This document shows positions 7,660 through 15,305 of a stretch of DNA of 33,828 nucleotides, in pieces. The notes beneath the pieces were generated by a model. The model worked only from the letters and a program-made list of their open reading frames with translations, was not told where the DNA came from and did no database searches. Location: NCBI GenBank assembly GCA_025351645.1, contig JANXVN010000309.1, positions 1 through 33,828 of the forward strand, in the 5' to 3' direction. Made by a program: the position numbers and the translations under genes. The stretch comes from Ferruginibacter sp. Its GTDB lineage: Bacteria; Bacteroidota; Bacteroidia; Chitinophagales; Chitinophagaceae. Position 1 is the stretch's first letter, and the number at the start of each line of letters is the position of its first letter.

Positions 7660-8108
7660 GCATAGACAAAGACATAAAACAACGCAGCTTTAAAAGCGAA
7701 TACCAAAAGGCTATCGTTAATTTAATTTTTACTTATAACTGGACAACGGAACAATTAAAACAGGTTTTGGAAGAAGGTGGCCTTACCATGCAGCAGTTCA
7801 ATATTTTACGCATTTTAAGAGGTAGTGAAACACCTTTATCTACTTTACAGATACGCGATAGGATGCTCGATAAAATGAGCGATACCAGCCGTATTGTTGA
7901 CAGGCTGGTTTTAAAAGAACTGGTAAAAAAAACGGGTTGCACGACAGATAAAAGGCTGGTAGATGTAACCATAACGCCTAAAGGGCTTTCCGTTTTAGAA
8001 AAATTAGATGGGCATGAAGATGAAATGGAAAACATATTAAAGTCGCTTAGCGAAGCCGAAGCAAAAACTTTCAATAAATTATTAGATAAGATCCGCCAAT
8101 CCCATTGA
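7656..8108 (+). CDS. MarR family winged-helix transcriptional regulator
   Basis: A 150-residue DNA-binding protein. The winged helix spans about 45-110: LTMQQFNILRILRG, a recognition region with MLDKMSDTSRIVDRLVLKELVKK, then the wing DKRLVDVTITPKGLSVLEKL, all in the order usual for MarR proteins. The long N- and C-terminal helices form the dimer interface. It overlaps the permease gene by 4 nt and is followed 10 nt later by the GH10-like gene. Local repressors of this family often control the operon they lie in, so it may regulate the permease and the hydrolase; the ligand is unknown. Confidence 0.88.
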   Translation: MSIDKDIKQRSFKSEYQKAIVNLIFTYNWTTEQLKQVLEEGGLTMQQFNILRILRGSETPLSTLQIRDRMLDKMSDTSRIVDRLVLKELVKKTGCTTDKRLVDVTITPKGLSVLEKLDGHEDEMENILKSLSEAEAKTFNKLLDKIRQSH

Positions 8109-8118
8109 TAACCTACTG

Positions 8119-9318
8119 ATGCAAAAAACTTTCTCTATCCTGCTCGCAGCAATTTTTTTTATACAAAATATTACAGCACAAACCAAGCCTGAATTTAGGG
8201 GCGTTTGGGTGGCCACGGTAGATAATATCGACTGGCCAACAAGGGGTGTTTTTAATAGTGACTCTCAAAAAGTATCTTTTAAAAGATTGTTGGATATGCA
8301 CCAGCGCAATGGCATTAACGCCGTAATAGTGCAGGTGCGGCCAGCATCCGATGCCTTTTACCCATCTCAATACGAGCCCTGGAGCCAATGGCTTACCGGC
8401 TTGCAAGGCAGGCCACCAGTGCCTTACTACGATCCATTAGAGTTTATGATAGCCGAAACGCACAAGCGCGGCATGGCCTTTCACGCATGGATGAACCCAT
8501 ACAGGGCAGAGTTTAGCATTGGTAGCTCCCCGCTTTCTGCAACGCACATTACCAGGCTGCACCCTGAGTGGTTTTTAGTGTACGGCGGCAAAAGATATTT
8601 TGACCCTGGCAATAAATTAGCCCAGCAATATGTGGCCAACGTAGTAAAAGATGTGGTAAGCAGGTATGCTGTAGATGCCATACATTTTGATGATTATTTT
8701 TATCCGTACCGAATAGCTGCCAAAGAATTTCCGGATAATAAAACCTACCTGCAATATGGCAATGGCTTAACCAAAGATGACTGGCGCAGGAGCAATACCG
8801 ACTCTATAATTGCGCTGTTAAGCCGGGTAATAAAAACGGCCAATAAAAAATGCCAGTTTGGTATTGCTCCATTTGGCGTATGGCGCAATGCAGAGAGGGA
8901 CTCTATAAATGGCAGCAATACCAACGGGGCCGTAAGCAATTACGACGACCTTTATGCGGACATTTTATTATGGCTACAAAATGGCTGGATAGATTATGTA
9001 GCCCCGCAATTGTATTGGGAAATAGGCCATCCAACAGCATCTTACAAAACATTAGTTGATTGGTGGGACGCACATACCTACGGCAGGCATTGCTACATTG
9101 GCATCGGCATTTATAAGGCCAACAGCAACAAAGCATGGAAAGACCCTAACCAGCTTCCCAAACAAATTGAGCTTCTGCGCAACAAAAAAAACATACAAGG
9201 CATGGCTTTTTTCAGCAGCAGTTCTTTTAACCACAACCCCAACGGCTGGAACGATAGCCTGCGCCTGCATTATTTTAAAGAACCCGCAACAATACCAGTA
9301 ATGGATTGGTTAAAGTAA
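8119..9318 (+). CDS. Secreted GH10-like glycoside hydrolase (GHL10/YngK type)
   Basis: A 399-residue protein with a signal peptide (MQKTFSILLAAIFFIQNITAQ). The rest matches the GHL10 family (formerly DUF187): EFRGVWVATVDNIDWP at the start, then GINAVIVQVRPASDAFYPS, GMAFHAWMNPYR, the HFDDYFYP strand near residue 190, FGIAPFGVW, and YVAPQLYWEIG near 295. The family has a TIM barrel and is thought to act on cell-wall or exopolysaccharide glycans. In the DUF4849/YngK group the precise substrate is not settled. It is the third gene of the permease-marR unit, with 10 nt between it and marR. Confidence 0.87.
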   Translation: MQKTFSILLAAIFFIQNITAQTKPEFRGVWVATVDNIDWPTRGVFNSDSQKVSFKRLLDMHQRNGINAVIVQVRPASDAFYPSQYEPWSQWLTGLQGRPPVPYYDPLEFMIAETHKRGMAFHAWMNPYRAEFSIGSSPLSATHITRLHPEWFLVYGGKRYFDPGNKLAQQYVANVVKDVVSRYAVDAIHFDDYFYPYRIAAKEFPDNKTYLQYGNGLTKDDWRRSNTDSIIALLSRVIKTANKKCQFGIAPFGVWRNAERDSINGSNTNGAVSNYDDLYADILLWLQNGWIDYVAPQLYWEIGHPTASYKTLVDWWDAHTYGRHCYIGIGIYKANSNKAWKDPNQLPKQIELLRNKKNIQGMAFFSSSSFNHNPNGWNDSLRLHYFKEPATIPVMDWLK

Positions 9319-9381
9319 TTTAAAATACACACTAAAAAATAGCAGTTTTATGCACTTACAGCAAACGTCACAATCCTAAAA

Positions 9382-9409
9382 AACTCATAACTCATAACTT
9401 ATAACTAAT
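9382..9409. repeat. Four tandem AACTCAT-type heptamers
   Basis: Four 7-nt units in a row: AACTCAT, AACTCAT, AACTTAT, AACTAAT. They lie 35 nt before the aminotransferase gene and immediately upstream of TATCTTTA at 9413-9420, a near match to the -7 box. They may be a simple repeat or a regulator binding array. Confidence 0.6.
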
Positions 9410-9443
9410 TATTTATCTTTACAAATCAAATAAATCTACCATT

Positions 9444-10661
9444 ATGCCAGGCTATGAATTTTTTGGAGAAGAAGAACGCAAGCAAGTAAACGACGTGCTG
9501 GAAACCGGTATTTTAATGCGTTACGGTTTTGATGGCCCACGCAAAGGCATTTGGAAAGCTAAAGAGCTGGAACAAGCCGTTTGCGAAACTTTTGGCTGTA
9601 GCCATGCCCAATTGGTAAGCAGCGGCACAGCAGCTTTAACAGCAGCCTTAACCGTGTTAGCCGTTGGTTATGGCGATGAAGTAATTATACCAGCATTTAC
9701 TTTTGTAGCAAGTTTTGAAGCAATCCTTTCTGTTGGCGCCATACCGGTTTTAGTTGATGTGGATGATACGCTTACACTGAGCCCTCAAGCAGTTCGCAAT
9801 GCAATCACCAAAAAAACAAAATGCATCATGCCCGTACACATGTGCGGCAGCATGGCAGATATGGATGCGCTGGTAGCAATATGCCAAGAAAATAATTTGC
9901 TTTTAGTGGAAGATGCCTGCCAGAGCATTGGCGGTACCTACAAAGGCAAAAAGTTAGGCACCATCGGCGATGCCGGTACTTTTAGCTTTGATTTTGTAAA
10001 GACGATTACCTGTGCGGAAGGTGGCGTAGTAATGACGAACGACAAAAGTACTTACGATGGCATAGATGCGTATAGCGACCATGGGCACGACCATAAAGGC
10101 GCTGACCGTGGCGCTGACCTTCACCCGTTTATCGGCTATAATTTCCGTATTAGTGAACTACATGCTGCGGTTGGCCTGGCACAAATTAAAAAGCTGGATC
10201 AATTCTTAGCTATCCAAAGAAAAAATCACGCTGCCTTAAAAAGTATTTTATCAACCATACCCGAAATTAGCTTTAGGCGGGTGCCTGATGAAATTGGCGA
10301 TAGCTGTACTTTTTTAAGCTGGTTTTTACCAACAACAGCAATTACAAAAGCGGTAGTTGCAGAAATGAAGGAACAGGGAATTTTAGCCGGCAGCTTTTAC
10401 TGGTTCGTAAACAACTGGCACTACATCAGCAAGTGGGCCCATCTTAAAAATGCCATCACGCTTAACCACCTGCACCCGGAAATAAAGGAAGCAGTAATGC
10501 AAAATGCCAATAAAGATTTTAGTGCCAGCGATGCTATAATGGGGCGCTGTGTTTCTACCTCAATCAGCCTTTTGTGGACGCCGGAACAAATACTGGCTAA
10601 GGGAGAACAAATGGCTACTGTAATAAGGAAAGTTTTAAGCGAACAGTCAGTAGCTGTTTAA
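9444..10661 (+). CDS. DegT/DnrJ/EryC1/StrS sugar aminotransferase, KdnA-like
   Basis: A PLP-dependent enzyme of 405 residues that moves an amino group onto a keto-sugar. The PLP lysine is K186 in SFDFVKTITCAEGG; the motifs SSGTAALTAAL near 59 and VEDACQSIGG near 155 are also in place. The segments YSDHGHDHKGADRGA, FRISELHAAVGLAQ and FYWFVNNWHY recall KdnA, the enzyme that makes 8-amino-3,8-dideoxy-octulosonate (Kdo8N) for lipopolysaccharide in Shewanella. The partner oxidase KdnB is not in the window, so the product is inferred from recalled sequence likeness only. A clear terminator follows at 10680-10708. Confidence 0.85.
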   Translation: MPGYEFFGEEERKQVNDVLETGILMRYGFDGPRKGIWKAKELEQAVCETFGCSHAQLVSSGTAALTAALTVLAVGYGDEVIIPAFTFVASFEAILSVGAIPVLVDVDDTLTLSPQAVRNAITKKTKCIMPVHMCGSMADMDALVAICQENNLLLVEDACQSIGGTYKGKKLGTIGDAGTFSFDFVKTITCAEGGVVMTNDKSTYDGIDAYSDHGHDHKGADRGADLHPFIGYNFRISELHAAVGLAQIKKLDQFLAIQRKNHAALKSILSTIPEISFRRVPDEIGDSCTFLSWFLPTTAITKAVVAEMKEQGILAGSFYWFVNNWHYISKWAHLKNAITLNHLHPEIKEAVMQNANKDFSASDAIMGRCVSTSISLLWTPEQILAKGEQMATVIRKVLSEQSVAV

Positions 10662-10679
10662 AATATACTAAATGTAGGG

Positions 10680-10708
10680 AAGCATCAGCCTAAAGCTGGT
10701 GCTTTTTT
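10680..10708 (+). terminator. Intrinsic terminator after the aminotransferase gene
   Basis: The stem AAGCATCAGC (10680-10689) pairs with GCTGGTGCTT (10695-10704) with one G-U pair, around a 5-nt loop, followed by a run of T residues to 10708. Confidence 0.82.
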
Positions 10709-10781
10709 GTTATGCCGCTTAAAGAAAAAACTAGGAAAAATCCTCCTATTTATTACAAAACTTATCAGTAACTACAGCATT

Positions 10782-10800
10782 TAATCTGCACATCTGCGGC
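10782..10800. repeat. Half copy of the GCAGATT hairpin repeat (copy C)
   Basis: TAATCTGCACATCTGCGGC matches the right arm of copies A and B at 17 of 19 positions. No matching left arm is present, so it appears to be a degraded or solo half. It lies 17 nt from the end of the minus-strand gene at 10817. Confidence 0.6.
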
Positions 10801-10816
10801 AACCTTAACGCCTCCA

Positions 10817-11164
10817 TTATTTTTGCCCTTGCAAACTGTAATTGGCTCTTCGTTTTCCTTCCATCCTATCACAATCTTCAACGCTGCCCAACCTAAATTT
10901 AAATGGAATTTTTACAGATTTCTCCACTTTTATCTCTTGCTTGCAAAAAAAACCTAAATGGCTAGCGTAATAATTTGCCGATAAAAATGGAATGGGAATA
11001 TTTGGGAATGGTAATGTATTTTTTGATGAAACTATTGTTGCTATTGGGTTAGCGAAGTTTTTAAACAACAAGGCAGGCTTGCTATTTAAGGTTACTGTTT
11101 GAGAAAAAACGCTGCCTGCTACAAAAATCGTGCAGAAAAATAAAATTTTATGTTTTTTATTCAC
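10817..11164 (-). CDS. Small secreted protein of unknown function
   Basis: The 115-residue product starts with GTG at 11164 and has a clear signal peptide (MNKKHKILFFCTIFVAGSVFSQ). The mature part of about 93 residues ends with PFKFRLGSVEDCDRMEGK. A similar FRLGS...D..EGK ending is one I associate with small secreted proteins of Bacteroidota that have no known role. Two cysteines remain in the mature chain. TAAATTTA, near the -7 consensus, lies about 20 nt upstream on the minus strand. No function can be assigned; it could be an envelope protein. Confidence 0.65.
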   Translation of the reverse strand: MNKKHKILFFCTIFVAGSVFSQTVTLNSKPALLFKNFANPIATIVSSKNTLPFPNIPIPFLSANYYASHLGFFCKQEIKVEKSVKIPFKFRLGSVEDCDRMEGKRRANYSLQGQK

Positions 11165-11437
11165 TTTACATGTTTGAATATTTGTAAATTTACGTTTTTA
11201 TAACATTGGTGGTTCGCTTTGTATACAACTTTAACCCTTTAGTTACTTTGCCTTATACCTGTATAAACCGCAATAATGCTTCGTTTTAATAAAAGTTGCT
11301 TGCAGGTGTTTTGTTAAAGAAAGCGGTACATTCATATTCGATAGAAACCAACTATTTGTTCAACACAATATTTAAAAACTACAAATCGATATACTAAAAA
11401 CCTGAATCAATTTTTAGGGCATTAGAAAAATATTTTT

Positions 11438-12925
11438 ATGGCATTAAGTCAAGGATTATACCAGCGGCAATTACAAAAATTATCACCGCAGCAAATTCAA
11501 TTAATGAAATTGCTACAAGTGCCTACTGCGCAATTAGAAGAGCGCATCAAGGAAGAACTGGAAGAAAACCCTGCTTTAGAAACGGGCGAAGAAGAAGAAG
11601 CTGAAGAATTTGAAAACGACGTTACAGACGAATTTGAAACGCCAGCCGATGATTTTGAGCCTGATGGCAGCCAGGATGAATACGAAAGCATAGATATTAG
11701 TGATTACGTGCAGGATGGCGATGACGATATTGCAGATTATAAGATGCGGGACGAGAATTATCCCGAACAGGATGACAGTAAGGTTATACCCCATAAAGTA
11801 GAAACCGGTTTTAACGAATTGATGCTGGAACAATTAGGGCAGCTAAGTTTAGATGACCATAAGCAAGCCGTAGCCGAACAAATTATTGGCAACCTGGATG
11901 ATGATGGATACCTGCGCCGGGATATTAGCGCCATTGTAGATGACCTTGCTTTTAGGCAAAACATTATTACCGATGAAGAAGAGATAAGCATGCTTGTTTT
12001 GCAGATACAGCAATTTGACCCGCCCGGGGTATGCGCCCGAAACTTACAAGAGTGCCTGCTGATACAGTTAGAACGAAATGTGCAACAGGGCAGGCATGTA
12101 GAAATGGCTATTAAAGTACTGGATAAATATTTTGAAGAATTTACCAAAAAGCACTACGAAAAAATTCAACGCGGACTTAATATTACTGATGACCAGCTTA
12201 GGGAAATCATCAACCAGATAATAAAGCTAAACCCTAAGCCAGGCGGCAATATTGGCGAAACAGGCAAGGGCGAAGGCTACGTGATACCCGACTTTTTTAT
12301 TATCAACAATGCCGGCAAATTAGAGCTCACTTTAAACAGCAGGAATGCACCAGACCTGCGCATCAGCGAAGGCTACCGCGATATGTTGAAAGATTATGAC
12401 AAAGGCACAAAAAAAGATAAGCGCCAAAAAGAAGCCGTGCTTTTCATCAAGCAAAAAATTGATGCAGCCAAATGGTTTATAGATGCTATTAAACAGCGCC
12501 AGCACACCTTGCTGAGTTCTATGGATGCCATCATGACTTACCAGTACGATTTTTTTGTAACAGGAGATGAAACAGAATTACGGCCGATGATATTAAAAGA
12601 TATTGCCGAAAAAACCAACCTGGATATCAGTACCATCAGCCGGGTTGCCAACAGCAAATTTGTACAGACGGAATTTGGCACCTACCGCTTAAAATTCTTT
12701 TTTAGTGAAAGCCTGCAGACAGACAGTGGCGAAGAAGTAAGTACCAGGGAAGTTAAAAAAATATTAAGCGACCTTATTGAAGGCGAAAGCAAAAAACGCC
12801 CTTTAAGCGATGAAAGGCTTACAGAATTGCTGCAGGAAAAAGGCTACAATATTGCCAGGCGTACAGTAGCAAAATACAGGGAACAATTAAATGTGCCCGT
12901 AGCAAGGCTGAGAAAAGAATTATAA
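11438..12925 (+). CDS. rpoN: RNA polymerase sigma-54 factor RpoN
   Basis: Sigma-54 directs RNA polymerase to -24/-12 promoters that need an AAA+ activator. The 495-residue protein shows all three regions. Region I at 1-50 is glutamine- and leucine-rich (LYQRQLQKLSPQQIQLMKLLQ). Region II at about 45-110 is an acidic linker. The core-binding and DNA-binding parts follow, with FDPPGVCARNLQECL near 193 and DISTISRVANSKF near 393. The RpoN box ARRTVAKYRE lies at 473-482. The gene is flanked by longer non-coding stretches and seems to be transcribed alone. No sigma-54 activator (EBP) is encoded in the window. Confidence 0.97.
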   Translation: MALSQGLYQRQLQKLSPQQIQLMKLLQVPTAQLEERIKEELEENPALETGEEEEAEEFENDVTDEFETPADDFEPDGSQDEYESIDISDYVQDGDDDIADYKMRDENYPEQDDSKVIPHKVETGFNELMLEQLGQLSLDDHKQAVAEQIIGNLDDDGYLRRDISAIVDDLAFRQNIITDEEEISMLVLQIQQFDPPGVCARNLQECLLIQLERNVQQGRHVEMAIKVLDKYFEEFTKKHYEKIQRGLNITDDQLREIINQIIKLNPKPGGNIGETGKGEGYVIPDFFIINNAGKLELTLNSRNAPDLRISEGYRDMLKDYDKGTKKDKRQKEAVLFIKQKIDAAKWFIDAIKQRQHTLLSSMDAIMTYQYDFFVTGDETELRPMILKDIAEKTNLDISTISRVANSKFVQTEFGTYRLKFFFSESLQTDSGEEVSTREVKKILSDLIEGESKKRPLSDERLTELLQEKGYNIARRTVAKYREQLNVPVARLRKEL

Positions 12926-12978
12926 GTAATATTCTTTGCAGGGATAAATAGTAAACTTAAAGTTTGCGCTATTTTTTT

Positions 12979-13024
12979 GCCGCAGATTCGCAGATTATGT
13001 AAGATCTAATCTGCGAATCTGCGG
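12979..13024. repeat. Dispersed hairpin repeat, copy B (GCCGCAGATTCGCAGATTA family)
   Basis: The left arm 12979-12997 and right arm 13007-13024 form an 18-bp perfect inverted repeat with a 9-nt loop. The arms are identical to copy A at 4317-4363, while the loop differs. A run of seven T residues lies just before the left arm, so it may also serve as a terminator on the minus strand, although no gene points that way here. Confidence 0.8.
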
Positions 13025-13080
13025 TAAATTTAATTATTTAGTTTTTTGGCTATTGCCGATTAGTTTTAAATTTAGATGTA

Positions 13081-13761
13081 ATGTTGAGTAATGAGTCATT
13101 TATAGCGGTAAAGCAAAAGCCATTTACCAGCCAGCATCCGGTAGTAGTGCGCTTTTTTGCACATTTATTCTCTTTTGTTTTTCACCCATTGTTTATACCA
13201 TTTTATGTATGCTGGTTTTTAGAGTTTGTACATCCTTCTTATTTTTCGGGTTATAGTGGCTCCGGTAAATCAAGGGTTCTTTTAATGGTAACTCTAAATG
13301 CTATTTTTTTTCCATTGGTAGCGGTGCTCTTATTGAAGGCGCTTGGCTTTCTGGAATCAATTGTTACGCCTACACAAAAAGATCGCATATTACTATACGT
13401 CAGCTCCATGACCTTCTTTTTTTGGGCGCAATATTCTTTAAGGGAACAGCCGGAAATACCAAGGATATTGGTGGCATTTATGTTTGGCGTGTTTATATCA
13501 TCCTCTGCGGCATTAATAGCCAATATTTATTTTAAAATAAGCATGCACGCAATAGGCATGGGTGGCTTAGTAGGTATTGCCTTTGTAATTATGCAGCAAA
13601 ATACCATGTTGATGACCTGGCCATTAAGTACTGCATTGCTAATTGCGGGGCTGGTATGCACCTCCCGCTTAGTCATAAGCGACCATACGCAAAAAGAAAT
13701 TTATGCTGGCTTATTGGTTGGCTTTATCTGCCAGTTGGTAGGCGGTATCATTCAATTATAG
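13081..13761 (+). CDS. Polytopic membrane protein, PAP2 phosphatase-like
   Basis: A 226-residue protein with about six membrane helices. The C-terminal half recalls PAP2-type lipid phosphatases: KISMHAIGMGGLVG, and later SRLVISDHTQKEIYAGLLVGF, which resembles the last PAP2 motif (SR-x5-H-x3-D). However, the first motif KxxxxxxRP is not seen, and the central SGH is replaced by MHAIG. It may therefore be a degenerate relative without phosphatase activity, or simply a membrane protein with a related fold. The first 25 residues are polar and probably cytosolic. Confidence 0.7.
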   Translation: MLSNESFIAVKQKPFTSQHPVVVRFFAHLFSFVFHPLFIPFYVCWFLEFVHPSYFSGYSGSGKSRVLLMVTLNAIFFPLVAVLLLKALGFLESIVTPTQKDRILLYVSSMTFFFWAQYSLREQPEIPRILVAFMFGVFISSSAALIANIYFKISMHAIGMGGLVGIAFVIMQQNTMLMTWPLSTALLIAGLVCTSRLVISDHTQKEIYAGLLVGFICQLVGGIIQL

Positions 13762-13784
13762 AAAAATATTTGTAAAATTAAAGA

Positions 13785-13806
13785 GGCCCCGTCCAATACC
13801 GGGGCC
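13785..13806 (+). terminator. Weak hairpin terminator after the PAP2-like gene
   Basis: GGCCCCG (13785-13791) pairs with CGGGGCC (13800-13806) around an 8-nt loop. The bases after it (ATCTTCTTCT) are pyrimidine-rich but not a clean T run, so termination efficiency is uncertain. Confidence 0.55.
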
Positions 13807-14549
13807 ATCTTCTTCTGTAGTGCCTAACAATAAAAAAGGTAAACTGTAGAGGTAAACTTTCCTTGTCAAGAATTTTTAATAATTTCTGAAACCATTTGTG
13901 AGATAGTATTTATCACAAGTATTATTTTATAATATAATTTATAGAAGGTTAGTTTTATCAAATTAATTGTATGGGTAGTAAAAGCGTTAAAGCCCTTAAA
14001 CCTATTTTCAATTAAATGTGGTGGGTTAGATAAGCGTTTCATTGGGCACTGGTAAAATTTGCTGAGATTGATAGGTTATTGCTTAGTACGGATTTGCAGC
14101 ATTTTAATTATAAATATGTTTTTTATGAAAAAATCTAGTGCCGGAAAAAATTGCGTCTTCAAAAACAGCATAAAATTATTTTATTAAAAGATGTTTCACT
14201 GAAGCAATATATACTGCTAATTAATTTATCATTAAAAAATTTAAAAGGAATTTGCGCTGCCCGATGATTTTCAATAGTAGCAAAAAATAAATTTATAGTG
14301 GTAGATAAAGGTTTTGCATCCTGCATCGCTGCTACGTAGGTAAAAAATTTCAATAGTTAATGGTTTTTAAGGGTTGACAATCAGTTGATTGCTAATTTCT
14401 GTGTATAAAGCGTTAAAAGATAAATTTTATTGTAAGCACAATAAAAAAAGGATGGTTACTGTATGTTGTTTTTTCTTATCTTGATGCTTGTTCAAAAACG
14501 ATTACTACGATTGCATGCTTGTTAGGTAACTATATAATTATATTCAGCA
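13807..14549. other. AT-rich non-coding stretch before the urease operon
   Basis: About 740 nt without a supportable gene. The largest open frame, on the minus strand at 14159-14353, starts with TTG right after a stop and shows no domain. The stretch holds a 9-bp inverted repeat at 14425-14446 and a possible -7 box, TATCTTGA, near 14476-14483, which would give a urease leader of about 65 nt. It is long for an intergenic space in this window and may contain an old, decayed gene or a regulatory region for urease. Confidence 0.5.
14425..14446. promoter_or_regulatory. Inverted repeat upstream of ureA, possible operator
   Basis: TTTTATTGT at 14425-14433 and ACAATAAAA at 14438-14446 are perfect 9-bp arms around AAGC. 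It lies about 105 nt before ureA and upstream of the suspected promoter. The AT-only tips make it a poor terminator; an operator for a dimeric regulator is possible. Confidence 0.4.
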
Positions 14550-14852
14550 ATGCATTTATCACCTAGAGAATCTGAAAAATTATTGCTTTTTTTAGCCGGA
14601 GAATTAGCAGAAAAAAGAAAAGCAAGAGGATTAAAGTTAAATTACCCGGAGGCTATAGCACTTATCAGCAGCCGTTTACAAGAAGCCGCCCGGGATGGAA
14701 AAACAGTAGCTGAACTGATGCAATATGGCGGCACCATCCTAACCAGGGAAGATGTAATGGAAGGGATCCCCGAAATGATACACGACATCCAAATAGAAGC
14801 TACTTTTCCGGATGGTACAAAGCTGGTAACAGTGCACGACCCGATAAGATAA
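14550..14852 (+). CDS. ureA: Urease subunit gamma UreA
   Basis: The smallest structural subunit of urease, which splits urea to ammonia and carbamate. At 100 residues it has the normal family length. Typical segments are [33 protein letters not shown] at the start, DGKTVAELM near 51, and the end [17 protein letters not shown]. It is a separate gene, as in most bacteria, not fused to beta as in Helicobacter. It opens the locus and is followed by ureB after 78 nt. Confidence 0.97.
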   Translation: MHLSPRESEKLLLFLAGELAEKRKARGLKLNYPEAIALISSRLQEAARDGKTVAELMQYGGTILTREDVMEGIPEMIHDIQIEATFPDGTKLVTVHDPIR

Positions 14853-14930
14853 TTTAGTCGTGCTACTAATTTAATCTATTTTATATAGCCGCCTTTCACA
14901 CCTTTAGGGGATGGTGGATAAATTTTTTTT

Positions 14931-15305
14931 ATGATACCGGGAGAGTACATTTTAGCAGAAGGAAATATTGATTGTAACGTAGGCAGGGATACCATCAGCA
15001 TTATAGTGGTAAATACAGGCGATAGGCCAGTACAGGTTGGCTCGCATTTTCACTTTTTCGAAGTAAATAAACAGATGGCTTTCAATAGGAAAAAAGCCTT
15101 TGGCATGCGCCTAAACATTGCTGCCGGCACAGCCGTACGTTTTGAGCCGGGAGAAGAAAAAGAAGTGGGGCTGGTAAATTTTGGTGGCCATAAAAAAGTT
15201 GCCGGCTTTAATAATTTGGTTAACGGCAATATAACTTCTGTTGCCAACAAAGCCGCCGCTATTGAAAAAGCAACCGTCCAAAATTTTAAAAACAACAACG
15301 CATGA
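14931..15305 (+). CDS. ureB: Urease subunit beta UreB
   Basis: The second structural subunit, 124 residues. [28 protein letters not shown], and [40 protein letters not shown] are the family landmarks; the HFHFFE strand packs against UreC. About 20 extra residues at the C-terminus ([21 protein letters not shown]) go beyond the core. The stop codon overlaps the ureC start by 4 nt (ATGA), which couples their translation. Confidence 0.97.
   Translation: MIPGEYILAEGNIDCNVGRDTISIIVVNTGDRPVQVGSHFHFFEVNKQMAFNRKKAFGMRLNIAAGTAVRFEPGEEKEVGLVNFGGHKKVAGFNNLVNGNITSVANKAAAIEKATVQNFKNNNA

Noticed and set aside
4317..13024. The GCAGATT palindromes as a CRISPR array
   Set aside because: Copies are kilobases apart, are inverted hairpins rather than regularly spaced direct repeats, and no cas gene is present.
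13081..13761. A functional PAP2 phosphatase
   Set aside because: The first and second catalytic motifs are not in their usual form, so only a fold-level likeness is claimed.
14159..14353. Minus-strand open frame of 64 codons in the gap before urease
   Set aside because: It starts with TTG right after a stop codon, shows no domain and has no promoter; it may be a decayed remnant at most.
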